A stretch of 57,700 nucleotides of DNA from contig NZ_MKCT01000031.1 of NCBI RefSeq assembly GCF_001855555.1, positions 1 to 57,700 of the forward strand. The letters run 5' to 3'. Of this stretch, positions 17,004 to 25,363 are shown piece by piece. The notes below the pieces were generated by a model. It was not told where the DNA came from. It made no database searches and was given only the letters and a program-made list of their open reading frames with translations. This DNA comes from Chromobacterium sphagni (lineage in GTDB: Bacteria > Pseudomonadota > Gammaproteobacteria > Burkholderiales > Chromobacteriaceae). Made by a program: the position numbers and the translations under genes. How positions within the stretch are numbered: position 1 is the stretch's first letter; each line of letters begins with the position of its first letter.

Positions 17004-18275
17004 CTAGCTCGGTTTCTTCTTGCGCGGCTTATGGCCGGCCGCCGCTTTGCGCGCGGCCGGTTTCGCGTGGACGGCCGGCTTGCGGGCGACCGCCTGCTTG
17101 CGAGCCACGGCTGGTTTGCGCACGGCAAGCGGTTTGTGGATCGCCACCGGCTGGTAGCCGCTCAACTCGGCCACCAGTTTGTTTACGCCGCCGCTCATAT
17201 TCTGGTAGTGGGTGCCGCCGCTGCGGGTGAGCGCCACCCATACCGCCACATCATGCTTGGGCGCGATGGCTACGTAGCCGATGAAGCCGCCGCCGCCGGC
17301 GGTCTTCTGGATGATTTCCGGCGCATCCGGCTTTTCCTGCATTCTGATCCAGCCCAGGCCGAGTTCATCAGCTTGGCCGGCGACGTCCATGCCTCTGAGG
17401 CTGCGCAGCTGGTCACGCTTGAAGTACATGTGGAACATCTGGTCGCGCAGTTGCTTGCGCGCCGGATTCTGCGGGTAGACCAGGTCCTGCAGCCAGCGCT
17501 GCATGTCGCGCGGCGTGGAGTAGATGCCGCCGCTGCCGCTGGCCGCCACGGTGTTGACGCAGGGGCTGGCGCCGAAGCCTTCCAGCAGGCGCGCGCACTG
17601 CGCCGGAGTGGGCGTGAAGGTGGTGTCCTTCATGCCCAGCGGCGCGGTGACTTTGTCGCGCAGCAGGGCGGCGTATGGCCGTCCGGTGGCGACGGACAGC
17701 GCGTCGGCCAGAAAATCAAACGCCAAGTTGGAATATTGCGCCTTCTGGCCGGCGATGAAGCGGGCCTTGCTGGAGGCCAGCCAGTTCCAGCGTTGCTGCT
17801 GATCGGGCCAGACGAACACCGGGGTGTCCTGCGGTTTGATCCCCGGCATTTCGCGCGGGAAGCCGCTGGTATGGGTGGCCAGGTTCAGCAGGGTGATAGG
17901 CTGGCCGGTCATCGGCAACGCCAGGCCTTGCGGCGCGTATTTCTGCAGCGGGTCGTCCAGTTTGACGCGGTTTTCCAGCGCCAGCGACGACAGCACTTCG
18001 CCGGTCATGGTCTTGCTGATGCTGGCAATGCGCAACAGCGAATCGGCATCCGGTTGCTGGCGGTTGCCGGGGCGGGTTTGGCCATAGAAGCGTTGCAGGG
18101 TTTCCTTCTTGTTGACCACCACCATCACCATGCCTACGGCCCGGCTGTTTCTGAAGATCTGACTGGCGTAGCGGTCTACTTGCTGCTCTGCGGTTTGCGG
18201 CTCCGCCAGCATCGCGGCAGGGCTGAAGGCTGGGGCGGCGGCAAGGCCCAGCCCCAGCAAAAACACGTTTTTCAC
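17004..18275 (-). CDS. Exported serine hydrolase, class C beta-lactamase family, with Lys-rich repeat tail
   Basis: A protein of about 423 residues. GTG 18275 is chosen because it begins a proper signal peptide (KNVFLLGLGLAAAPAFSPAA). An ATG at 18332 would add 19 polar residues in front of it. The SxxK nucleophile motif is SISK (S85, K88) and the YxN motif is in QYSNLAFDFLADAL. This is the fold of AmpC, esterase EstB and PBP4-like enzymes. The last 50 residues are a low-complexity basic tail of repeated AVxRKxAVA units, which may bind the wall or DNA. It converges with the deacetylase gene one base away. Confidence 0.85.
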   Translation of the reverse strand: MKNVFLLGLGLAAAPAFSPAAMLAEPQTAEQQVDRYASQIFRNSRAVGMVMVVVNKKETLQRFYGQTRPGNRQQPDADSLLRIASISKTMTGEVLSSLALENRVKLDDPLQKYAPQGLALPMTGQPITLLNLATHTSGFPREMPGIKPQDTPVFVWPDQQQRWNWLASSKARFIAGQKAQYSNLAFDFLADALSVATGRPYAALLRDKVTAPLGMKDTTFTPTPAQCARLLEGFGASPCVNTVAASGSGGIYSTPRDMQRWLQDLVYPQNPARKQLRDQMFHMYFKRDQLRSLRGMDVAGQADELGLGWIRMQEKPDAPEIIQKTAGGGGFIGYVAIAPKHDVAVWVALTRSGGTHYQNMSGGVNKLVAELSGYQPVAIHKPLAVRKPAVARKQAVARKPAVHAKPAARKAAAGHKPRKKKPS

Positions 18276-18455
18276 TCTTGTTCTGTCCTGGCTGTATTGA
18301 GAAGCAGTCTGGTTGGAATCGTCGGTTGGCATGCATTCTATTCAGTCTGCACCCGCTTCGTACACTGTTTAATCCGCGCCGGGTTATCTGGTTGACAGGC
18401 CAGGCGCGTTGCGCCGCTTCGGCGGGAGGCTCTAGAGCCTTACGGCCGGGCTAGT

Positions 18456-18694
18456 ATGGCGTACGGCCGGGCGGATGAGTTTGCCTAGGGACAGCTGCCC
18501 GGAGCGCTCAACATCCCGCTGGAGGCGCTGAGTCGGCGTCTGGCGGAACTGACGGCCGGACTGGAAATCATCGCCTATTGCCGCGGGCCGTTTTGCGCGC
18601 TTTCCGTCCAGGCGGTGGCGGCCTGGACGCGCGGCGGCTGGCGGAGGGGTTTCCCGACTGGAAGGGGGCCGGCTTGTTGGTGGAAATGTCGTGA
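18456..18694 (+). pseudogene. Rhodanese-domain relic
   Basis: One frame reads GRADEFA, then TAG, then GQLPGALNIPLEALSRRLAE and IIAYCRGPFCALS. This is the rhodanese active-site loop with its Cys (YCRGPFC). After about 18610 the frame shifts, and the end reads GFPDWKGAGLLVEMS before TGA 18692. The pattern matches the rhodanese half of ArsR-rhodanese fusion regulators. One nonsense codon, one frameshift and a missing 5' end show that it is dead. Confidence 0.7.
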
Positions 18695-18710
18695 AGCCTG
18701 GTCGCGGCGC

Positions 18711-19013
18711 TCAGGACAGGGAGGCGCCGCATCGCGAGCAATGGCGCGGCCTGGAGACGCCGCGGCTGTATTGCGTGGCGCCGCAGGCGTCGCAGAAACG
18801 GGTGTTGCGCAGGTTGAGGAAGGTGATCAGCATCAGAAACGGGAGGAGGAAGGCGAATTCGCCCGCTTGCTCGCCCCGATTCCAAGCGAACAGGCAGAGC
18901 AGCAATGGCGTGGAGACCATCAGGACCCGAGTGACTTTTCTTTTCAATTTCGCGTCGCGGCATAGCGCGGAGAACGCGAGGCCTCCGATGGCCATGGCGA
19001 TCCAGACAGTCAT
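18711..19013 (-). CDS. Small membrane protein with C-terminal zinc ribbon
   Basis: A 100-residue protein. There is a hydrophobic segment at the N-terminus (WIAMAIGGLAFSALC) and another at about residues 30-68 (VLMVSTPLLLCLFAW and FAFLLPFLMLITFL). The C-terminal end has CDACG and CSRCG, a four-cysteine zinc ribbon. No homologue is recognised by name. It is a plausible inner-membrane protein with a cytoplasmic metal site. It follows the LysR gene on the same strand. Confidence 0.6.
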   Translation of the reverse strand: MTVWIAMAIGGLAFSALCRDAKLKRKVTRVLMVSTPLLLCLFAWNRGEQAGEFAFLLPFLMLITFLNLRNTRFCDACGATQYSRGVSRPRHCSRCGASLS

Positions 19014-19070
19014 GAAAGCGGCAGCAGATTGCTTGTGGCGAGAAGCGATGGCGTCATGTAAATGACTTTG

Positions 19071-19976
19071 TCATTTTCGCGGCGTCCCGGCAAATGTTTC
19101 CAACAGATGGTCTATCAGCCTGCGTATCCGCGCCGGTTGCAGCCGGTGGCCGGGATAGAGCAGGTGCAGCGGCGCCGGTTCGGTGAAGTAGTCGTCCAGC
19201 ACCGTCGCCAGCCGGCCGGCTTGCAGGTCCTGCGCGATGTCCAGCTGCGACTTGTAGGCGAAGCCGTGGCCCTGCAGCGCCCAGCGGCGTATCACTTCTC
19301 CGTCGTTGCTCTGGCGGGTTCGCTCCAGCCGCAATGTCCTGGTTTCGCCGCGCTCGCGGTAGCGCCACTCGTTCATCGGACCATGGCCGGTGGTGAGGGT
19401 GAGTGTGGGCAGGCTGGCCAGGTCTTGCGGATGCGCCGGCGCGCCCAGCTTCTGCAGCAGCGGCGGCGCGGCGCAGACCACGCGGCGGCTGGCGGCCAAT
19501 TGGCGCGCCACCAGGCTGCTATCGGCCGGCCTACCGTAGCGTATCGCCAGGTCTATGTCCTCGCCTATCAGGTCGGCGGGGGTGTCGTTGAGCGATAGCG
19601 AAAAGTATACGCCTGGGTGTTCCGCGCCAAAACGGTCCAGGCAATCCAGCAGCAGGTTGCGGCCGAGGTCGGACGGCGCGGACAGCCGGATGACGCCGCT
19701 CAGCGCCTGTTGTTCCTGTTGCAGCCGGCGCTCGCCTTCCTCCAGCAGTTCCAGCGCCTGTCGGCAGTAGGCGCGGTAGGTTTCTCCGGCTTCGGTCAGC
19801 TTGAGCTGGCGGGTGGTGCGCTGGAACAGGCGGACGCTCAGCGCCGCCTCCATCCGTTGGATGCAGGCGCTGGCGGCGGCGGGAGACAGGCCATGCTTGC
19901 GGCCTGCGGCGGAAAAACTGCCCAATTGAACGGCGTCCAGAAACAGGCGCAGATCGTTGAGTCGGTCAAACGGCAT
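19071..19976 (-). CDS. LysR-family transcriptional regulator
   Basis: A 301-residue protein. The N-terminal winged helix-turn-helix is typical (RLNDLRLFLDAVQLGSFSAA, then SPAAASACIQRMEAALSVRL). The effector domain begins IRLSAPSDLGRNLLLDCL and belongs to the CrgA/DsdC-like subgroup. Many such regulators act on a divergent or adjacent gene. The neighbours here are a zinc-ribbon protein and an aminopeptidase in the same orientation, so its target cannot be inferred. Confidence 0.92.
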   Translation of the reverse strand: MPFDRLNDLRLFLDAVQLGSFSAAGRKHGLSPAAASACIQRMEAALSVRLFQRTTRQLKLTEAGETYRAYCRQALELLEEGERRLQQEQQALSGVIRLSAPSDLGRNLLLDCLDRFGAEHPGVYFSLSLNDTPADLIGEDIDLAIRYGRPADSSLVARQLAASRRVVCAAPPLLQKLGAPAHPQDLASLPTLTLTTGHGPMNEWRYRERGETRTLRLERTRQSNDGEVIRRWALQGHGFAYKSQLDIAQDLQAGRLATVLDDYFTEPAPLHLLYPGHRLQPARIRRLIDHLLETFAGTPRK

Positions 19977-19989
19977 GGGTGGGCTTTCT

Positions 19990-20027
19990 GGAAAACAAAG
20001 CAGGCCATGCCCACGGGCATGGCCTGC
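19990..20027 (-). terminator. Terminator of the Xaa-Pro aminopeptidase gene
   Basis: GCAGGCCATGCCC (20000-20012) and GGGCATGGCCTGC (20015-20027) form a 13-bp perfect inverted repeat. On the minus strand it is followed by TTTGTTTTCC. Confidence 0.75.
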
Positions 20028-20045
20028 GCGCGGCGGGGCCGCAGT

Positions 20046-21857
20046 TTACAGCGTTTCGGTATTGGCCAGCAGCCAGTCGCGGGCGGCGCCGTCCAGCAGC
20101 GGCAGCAGCCGGGCGCGCACCTCGGCATGGTAGCCGTTGAGCCAGTCAATCTCCGGCCGGGTCAGCAGCGCGAGGTCGATGCAGCGGCGGTCTATCGGGC
20201 ACAGCGTCAGCGTCTCGAACTTGAGGAAGTCGCCGAACTGGTTGTTGTCCGACGCCACGTTCAGCACCAGGTTCTCTATTCGCACGCCCCATTGGCCCGC
20301 GCGGTACACGCCTGGCTCTATCGACGTGATCATGCCTTCCTGCATCGCCATGTGCGCTTCCGGCATGGCGCGCGAAATGCTTTGCGGGCCTTCGTGCACA
20401 TTGAGGAAGTAGCCGACGCCGTGGCCGGTGCCGTGGCCGAAGTCGATGTCGTGCTGCCACAAGGGCGCGCGCGCCAGCGCGTCCAGCATAGGCGACAGCG
20501 TGCCGCGCGGGAAATGGGCCATGGACAGCGCCATGGTGCCTTTCAGCACCAGGGTGAAGTCGCGCTTTTGCGCGGCCGACGGTGTGCCCACCGCCAGCAC
20601 GCGGGTGATGTCGGTGGTGCCGCCCAGGTACTGGCCGCCGGAGTCTATCAGCAGCAGGCCGTCGCCCTTGATTTCCGAGTGCGATTCCGGCGTGGCGTGG
20701 TAGTGCGGCAGCGCGCCGTTGGCGTTGAAGCCGGCGATGGTGGCGAAACTGGGGGAGACGAAGCCGGGGCGGCGCGCGCGCGCGGCGGTGATCTGTTCGT
20801 CTATGGTCAGCTCGGTGATGCGGCTCTGGTTGATGTTGGCCTCGAACCAGGCGAAGAACTCGGCCAGCGCCGCGCCGTCCTGCTCCATCGCCTGGCGCAC
20901 GTGGGCGGCCTCGGCGGCGGTTTTCTGCGACTTCATCAGCGTACTGGGATTGATGGCCTCGATCACCTTGACGCCGTCGGCCACCGCCTGGCGCAGGCCC
21001 AGCGTCACGCGGCGCGGGTCCAGCAGCAGGCTGCTGCCGGCCGGCAACGCGTGCAGCGCGGACTTGGCCGAGGCGTAGTCGGCCAGTTGCACGCCGTCCG
21101 CGGCCAGCGCGGCGGCCAGCGCGGCGTCCACTTTACCCGGCGCGACGAACAGCGTGGCGCGGTCTTGCTCCAGCAGCGCATGGCTGATGAAGACCGGATT
21201 GTAGTTGACGTCCGCGCCGCGCAGATTGAATAGCCAGGCGATGTCGTCCAGCGTGGAAATGAAGTGGCGCTCGGCGCCGGCCTGGCGGATGGCCTCGCGC
21301 ACCCGGGAGAGCTTGTCTGCGCGGCTCTGCGGCGCGAAGGCGGCATCATGCTGGTATACGGCGGCATCGGGCAGCGGCGCGCGCTTAGGGTCGACGGCGT
21401 CCATCAAGTCGATGTCGGTGCGCAGCAGGATGCCGCGCGGCTCAAGCGCCGCTTGCAGCGCCTTGGCCGCGGCTAGGCCCAGCACGTCGCCGTCCACCGC
21501 CAGCGTCTGGCCGGTTTGCAGGGTGTCGGCCAGCCACTGCAGATGCAGGCTGCTGGCGGCGGTGTCTATTTTCATCAACGCGATGCCGGTACCGGCCAGC
21601 TCCTGTTCCGCCTGCACCCAGTAGCGGCTGTCGGCCCAGACGCCGGCGAAGTCGGCGCTGACGATCAGCGTGCCCATCGACCCAGTGAAGCCGGACAGCC
21701 AGCGGCGCGCCTGCCAGCGTTTGGGCAGGTATTCCGAAAGGTGCGGGTCGGACGACGGCACCAGACAAGCGTCGACGCCGGCTTTTTCCATGGCGGCGCG
21801 CAAGGAGGCGATGCGTTGCGGGATGGTGTCCAGTTGCGGGATTGCGAGGGTGTTCAT
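20046..21857 (-). CDS. Xaa-Pro aminopeptidase, M24B (eukaryotic-type APP) family
   Basis: A 603-residue metallopeptidase that removes an N-terminal residue preceding proline. ATG 21857 has GGAG eight bases upstream; the longer open frame to 22031 has no family similarity. Two creatinase-like N-terminal domains precede the pita-bread catalytic domain. Metal ligands are visible in order: Asp in LLIDSGG, Asp in TTDITR, His in GTGHGVGY, Glu in SIEPGVYR and Glu in RIENLV. A length near 600 marks the three-domain form, unlike the 440-residue PepP. Confidence 0.95.
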   Translation of the reverse strand: MNTLAIPQLDTIPQRIASLRAAMEKAGVDACLVPSSDPHLSEYLPKRWQARRWLSGFTGSMGTLIVSADFAGVWADSRYWVQAEQELAGTGIALMKIDTAASSLHLQWLADTLQTGQTLAVDGDVLGLAAAKALQAALEPRGILLRTDIDLMDAVDPKRAPLPDAAVYQHDAAFAPQSRADKLSRVREAIRQAGAERHFISTLDDIAWLFNLRGADVNYNPVFISHALLEQDRATLFVAPGKVDAALAAALAADGVQLADYASAKSALHALPAGSSLLLDPRRVTLGLRQAVADGVKVIEAINPSTLMKSQKTAAEAAHVRQAMEQDGAALAEFFAWFEANINQSRITELTIDEQITAARARRPGFVSPSFATIAGFNANGALPHYHATPESHSEIKGDGLLLIDSGGQYLGGTTDITRVLAVGTPSAAQKRDFTLVLKGTMALSMAHFPRGTLSPMLDALARAPLWQHDIDFGHGTGHGVGYFLNVHEGPQSISRAMPEAHMAMQEGMITSIEPGVYRAGQWGVRIENLVLNVASDNNQFGDFLKFETLTLCPIDRRCIDLALLTRPEIDWLNGYHAEVRARLLPLLDGAARDWLLANTETL

Positions 21858-21982
21858 GCCGGCTCCGGAGGAAATATTGCATGCATTCTGTTGGCAATGG
21901 AACGACCGCGCAAGAGGATGAGAATGGCTCATGGCTGCCATGCCTCGTCCGCTTGCGCGGCCGTGTCGGGTCTTGCGTCGGA

Positions 21983-22063
21983 TCAACGCTGTTTCAGGCG
22001 GCGCAGTCCGGGGCGGCCGGCCAGATTGCACAGGTGGGCGAAGTGGGACAGAAAATGTTTCAT
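21983..22063 (-). CDS. Possible 26-residue basic small protein
   Basis: An ATG at 22063 with AGGAG nine bases upstream opens a 26-codon frame (MKHFLSHFAHLCNLAGRPGL, then RRLKQR). It is short, basic and partly amphipathic. It starts about 125 bases upstream of the aminopeptidase start on the same strand, so it could be a leader peptide or separate small gene. Only the ribosome site and an intact frame support it. Confidence 0.3.
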   Translation of the reverse strand: MKHFLSHFAHLCNLAGRPGLRRLKQR

Positions 22064-22191
22064 GCGGGTGGACTCCTGAGCTTGGCGCATTGCCGGGTTT
22101 GAATGGATGGTTTTTATCGACCTGCTTGCCAATGATAAAGGCATTTTATTTGTTTGCAATATTTTGCCGGATGTTCCTATTGGCATGGCGG

Positions 22192-22205
22192 TTGATTTCC
22201 GTCAA
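22192..22205. promoter_or_regulatory. Candidate FNR/Anr-type site
   Basis: TTGATTTCCGTCAA differs from the consensus TTGAT-N4-ATCAA at one base. It lies about 105 bases before the small basic protein gene at 22311. A TATACT hexamer at 22261-22266 could be its -10 box. The match is suggestive only. Confidence 0.3.
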
Positions 22206-22310
22206 CGGCCATGTCGTGTAAATGCCGGCATGTGGGCCGCTTATCCATCGGCAATCGGACTATACTGTGGCTTGTATCGGGCTTTACCGATGCTCACCAA
22301 GGAGCGGATC

Positions 22311-22439
22311 ATGAGTAAATCAAGACACAGCACCAAGGAAGCCAAGAAACAACCGTTGTTGTCGCCCAAGGAAAAGCGCGCGGCCAAGCATCAGAAGAAG
22401 CAGGCGCCGGAAGGCGCACCCATCATCGTTCCCCATTAG
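22311..22439 (+). CDS. Small Lys-rich protein
   Basis: A 42-residue, strongly basic protein (MSKSRHSTKEAKKQPLLSPK, then EKRAAKHQKKQAPEG). The ATG follows AAGGAG at good spacing. Similar small basic proteins with a KEAKKxPxLSPKEKRAAK core are common in proteobacteria as uncharacterised proteins. It has no membrane segment or cysteine. Charge suggests contact with nucleic acid or ribosomes, which is inference. Confidence 0.7.
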   Translation: MSKSRHSTKEAKKQPLLSPKEKRAAKHQKKQAPEGAPIIVPH

Positions 22440-22569
22440 ATGCACCCGGCGCGTCTGACCTGCGTGGACGCCATGTTTGAGATGTGGCGCTAGCGCGCGG
22501 TGACAGTCGATACCCTTTGACGGCTCTCTGGAGAGCCGAATCGTCCGGCCGGCGGCCGGCAAGCGAAAC

Positions 22570-22602
22570 AAACCTCCTGACCAGCGCGGCAGGAGGTTTT
22601 TT
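22570..22602. terminator. Bidirectional terminator
   Basis: AAACCTCCTG and CAGGAGGTTT form a stem with A and T runs on its two flanks. It separates the convergent small basic protein gene and the VOC gene. Confidence 0.75.
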
Positions 22603-23021
22603 CATTGCGGGCTGTTTGGTGTCTGATGCAGGCGCTGCGCAAGCGCGCTGTAGTCATTGCAGGTGATTTCGTAACGATTGTCATCCGGGTCGGAAAAGTA
22701 GACGGACCACGATGCCGAGTGGTCGGCCAACTCCGGCAAATGGCCTTGTACCCGATGCAGATGGTTGCGCCAGGCGAGGAAGGCGTCCGCGCTCGCCTCC
22801 AGCGCCACCGAGGCCTGGGGGGCGGCATGGTTGCGTTCGAACAGCGCCACTTTCACAGTGCGTTCGCGGTTGGCCAGGGTAAGCGGGCCGCCGTCGGCAT
22901 CCCAGAGCGCCAGTTCCGGGATGCGCTCAAAACCGAGCACCCGGGCATACCAGGCTTCGGCCGCGTCGCGGTTGCGCACGTACACATGGATGTGATCTAT
23001 CCGCATGATTCTGGGAGTCAT
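22602..23021 (-). CDS. VOC/glyoxalase superfamily protein
   Basis: A 139-residue protein of the vicinal-oxygen-chelate fold. The N-terminal module reads IDHIHVYVRNRDAAEAWYAR with VLGFE. The C-terminal module reads SWSVYFSDPDDNRYEITCND, which contains the usual metal Glu. The longer open frame to 23216 runs through the flavodoxin region and is not used. Its ATG overlaps the stop of the flavodoxin relic (ATGA), so both were one operon under the SoxR-type promoter. Functions in this fold range from glyoxalase to antibiotic resistance; none can be assigned. Confidence 0.82.
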   Translation of the reverse strand: MTPRIMRIDHIHVYVRNRDAAEAWYARVLGFERIPELALWDADGGPLTLANRERTVKVALFERNHAAPQASVALEASADAFLAWRNHLHRVQGHLPELADHSASWSVYFSDPDDNRYEITCNDYSALAQRLHQTPNSPQ

Positions 23022-23600
23022 GGCCGGTTTTCCTCTTGAGCGCAGTGGCGCAGGCGGTCGGCGATGCGGGCGACGCGCCTGCCCAGATGGCGGGCGGTGG
23101 CCAGATCGGCGGGGTGGGCTTTGCCGTTCGGGTTGTGCGCGCACAGGCCCAGTTGGCAGCCAAGCCGGTTGAGGTCGTCGATATGTTTGCCGCCGGGGAT
23201 GTTCAGGCCGCACCACAGCATGCTGTGCTGGGAGGCTAGAGTGGCGAAGTAGGCCAGGGTGCCCTGCTGGTCGCCGTTCAGGTTGCCGCCTATGGTGAAT
23301 CCCGCGGCAACCTTGTCCGTCCAGGCTTGGCCTTGCCAGCCATCGCTGCTGGCGTCGGCAAACGCTTTGAACTGCGCCGCCGGTCCGCCCATATTAGGTG
23401 GGGCTGCCAAAAATGATGGCGTCGGCGGAGGACAGCCGATCCGCGTGTTCCTGCAACGAGTAGCGGCCATGGGCCAGATGTTCTGGCTGGATGCGCAGCA
23501 GCTCGACGCTGCCGCACTCCGCCGCGCCTTCCTGAATCGCGCATGCCAGTTCGTGAGTGCTGTTGCCGGCGGAGAAATAAACAATCAGGATGCGTGTCAT
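23018..23600 (-). pseudogene. Flavodoxin-fold (WrbA-like) oxidoreductase, frameshifted
   Basis: The frame starting at ATG 23600 reads ILIVYFSAGNSTHELACAI and continues to DAIIFGSPT, then TAA. One base later the other frame continues MGGPAAQFKAFADASSDGWQ and AAGFTIGGNLNGDQQGT to the end at 23018. The family motif GSPTYMGGP would be whole if one A near 23398 were removed. Both halves are otherwise intact, so the break is recent or a sequence error. Family members are FMN-dependent NAD(P)H:quinone reductases. Confidence 0.85.
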
Positions 23601-23636
23601 TATTTTTACCTGCATGGAATGTTATGATGCGGCGTT

Positions 23637-23667
23637 ATCATAAAAGTTAAAGTTAACTTTAAGTCAA
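23637..23667 (-). promoter_or_regulatory. SoxR-type promoter and operator
   Basis: Read on the minus strand, TTGACT (23667-23662) and TATGAT (23642-23637) are separated by 19 bases, the overlong spacer of MerR-family promoters. The spacer contains the perfect palindrome TTAAAGTTAACTTTAA (23647-23662), which resembles the SoxR box core. It drives the flavodoxin/VOC pair and abuts the divergent soxR-like gene. Confidence 0.8.
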
Positions 23668-23676
23668 GGGGCGGAA

Positions 23677-24135
23677 ATGTCTGTGGATTGGATAGGCATA
23701 GGCGCATTGGCCAGGCGCTCCGGCGTGACGGCCAGCGCCTTGCGGTTTTACGAGGTCAGGGGCTTGATTCACAGCGTAGGCGAGGCGGGACAACCCAGGC
23801 GGTTTCGCAAGGATGCCTTGCGGCGAGTGTCTTTCATCCGTATTGCGCAGACGCTGGGATTGAGCCTGAATGAGATCGGCGAGGCCTTGGCCGGCCTGCC
23901 GCAGCAGCGAACCCCCACTGCCGGGGATTGGGCGCGGATATCCTCAGCCTGGCGGCCGATGCTGCAGGCCCGGATCGATACCTTGTGCCAATTGCGCGAT
24001 CAATTGGACAGTTGCATTGGTTGCGGTTGTCTGTCCTTGCAAAACTGCAAGTTGAACAATCCGGGTGACGGCGCGGCGCGCTTCGGCGATGGCCCGCGGT
24101 TTTTGCTGGGGAATGGGCCGGAAGATATGGCGTGA
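23677..24135 (+). CDS. soxR: Redox-sensitive MerR-family regulator SoxR
   Basis: A 152-residue regulator. The N-terminal MerR helix-turn-helix is IGALARRSGVTASALRFYEV. The C-terminal [2Fe-2S] binding site has the SoxR pattern C113-x2-C116-x-C118-x5-C124 (CIGCGCLSLQNC). Oxidation of the cluster by redox-cycling compounds makes SoxR twist an overlong promoter spacer and activate transcription. The start ATG follows AAGGGGCGG. The predicted target promoter is in the divergent region at 23637-23667. In non-enteric bacteria SoxR usually controls small sets of reductases and exporters. The adjacent flavodoxin/VOC pair fits that, although the flavodoxin is broken here. Confidence 0.95.
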   Translation: MSVDWIGIGALARRSGVTASALRFYEVRGLIHSVGEAGQPRRFRKDALRRVSFIRIAQTLGLSLNEIGEALAGLPQQRTPTAGDWARISSAWRPMLQARIDTLCQLRDQLDSCIGCGCLSLQNCKLNNPGDGAARFGDGPRFLLGNGPEDMA

Positions 24136-24295
24136 GCGCGAATTCCGCGTGAACGGGCATCCTGGCGGCGTCAGGAACTGGCATACTTGGATGAGATTGC
24201 CGCGCAGATTGGTCTGAGCCGCGGATTCACATGTAATGATGCGAACCGGAGACGCCTGCCGGTCGGAAAATTGACATCAAAAACGGAATGCCATA

Positions 24296-25363
24296 ATGAC
24301 AATTATTGTGACGGGCGGCGCAGGTTTCATCGGCGCCAACTTTGTTCTCGACTGGCTGGCTGGCAGCGATGAGCAGGTTGTCAATCTGGATGCGCTAACC
24401 TATGCGGGCAATCTCGACACGCTGGCATCGCTTAAAAATGACCGGCGGCATGCCTTTGTGCATGGCGATATCGGCGATCGCGCGCTAGTTGGGCGTTTAT
24501 TGTCGGAATACCAGCCGCGCGCGGTGATCAATTTTGCCGCGGAAAGCCATGTCGACCGCTCGATTCATGGCCCGGGCGATTTCATCCAGACCAATGTCGT
24601 CGGCACTTTCAATCTGCTGGAGAGCGTGCGCGCCTACTGGAGCGGGCTACCGGACGCGGCAAAGGGGACATTCCGCTTCCTGCATGTTTCCACCGATGAA
24701 GTGTACGGTACGCTGGCGGAACAGGATCCGCCGTTTGCGGAAAGCAAGCGCTACGAGCCAAACAGTCCTTACTCCGCCAGCAAGGCGGCCAGCGACCATC
24801 TGGTGCGCGCCTGGCACCATACCTATGGCCTGCCGGTGCTGACCACCAATTGCAGCAACAACTACGGTCCGTATCATTTTCCGGAGAAGCTGATACCGCT
24901 GGTGATCCTGAATGCCTTGGCTGGCAAGAGCCTTCCCATTTACGGCGATGGTTTGCAAGTTCGTGACTGGCTCTATGTGAAAGACCATTGCAGCGCGATT
25001 CGCCGGGTGCTTGAGGCCGGCCGGCCGGGCGAGACCTACAATGTCGGCGGCTGGAATGAAAAGCCGAATATGGAAGTGGTGCGCGCCATCTGCGCCATTC
25101 TCGACGAATTGCAGCCTAAGACCGACGGCGGCGCCTACTCCGACCAGATCAGCTGCGTTCAGGACAGGCCGGGCCACGACCGCCGCTACGCCATCGATGC
25201 GCGCAAGCTGGAGCGGGAACTGGGCTGGAAGCCGGCCGAGACGTTTGAAACCGGCATCCGCAAGACCGTGCAGTGGTATCTGGACAACCAGGATTGGGTG
25301 AACCATGTCACCAGCGGCGCGTACCGTGAATGGGTGAGCAAACAATACGAGGCGGAAGCATGA
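24296..25363 (+). CDS. rfbB: dTDP-glucose 4,6-dehydratase
   Basis: A 355-residue extended SDR. The NAD site is [14 protein letters not shown]. The catalytic part has STDEVYG and the Tyr-Lys pair Y159/K163 in [30 protein letters not shown] is the RmlB signature. It converts dTDP-glucose to dTDP-4-keto-6-deoxyglucose, the second step to dTDP-L-rhamnose used in O-antigen or other glycans. It is the first gene of rfbBDAC, and its TGA overlaps the start of rfbD. Confidence 0.97.
   Translation: MTIIVTGGAGFIGANFVLDWLAGSDEQVVNLDALTYAGNLDTLASLKNDRRHAFVHGDIGDRALVGRLLSEYQPRAVINFAAESHVDRSIHGPGDFIQTNVVGTFNLLESVRAYWSGLPDAAKGTFRFLHVSTDEVYGTLAEQDPPFAESKRYEPNSPYSASKAASDHLVRAWHHTYGLPVLTTNCSNNYGPYHFPEKLIPLVILNALAGKSLPIYGDGLQVRDWLYVKDHCSAIRRVLEAGRPGETYNVGGWNEKPNMEVVRAICAILDELQPKTDGGAYSDQISCVQDRPGHDRRYAIDARKLERELGWKPAETFETGIRKTVQWYLDNQDWVNHVTSGAYREWVSKQYEAEA

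Noticed and set aside
19617-21233. Open frame of 538 codons on the plus strand
   Set aside because: Antisense to the LysR and aminopeptidase genes; no recognisable domain.
24269-24298. TTGACA with CATAAT as a promoter of rfbB
   Set aside because: The -10-like hexamer overlaps the rfbB ATG, so transcription would start inside the gene, and the spacer is only about 15 bases.
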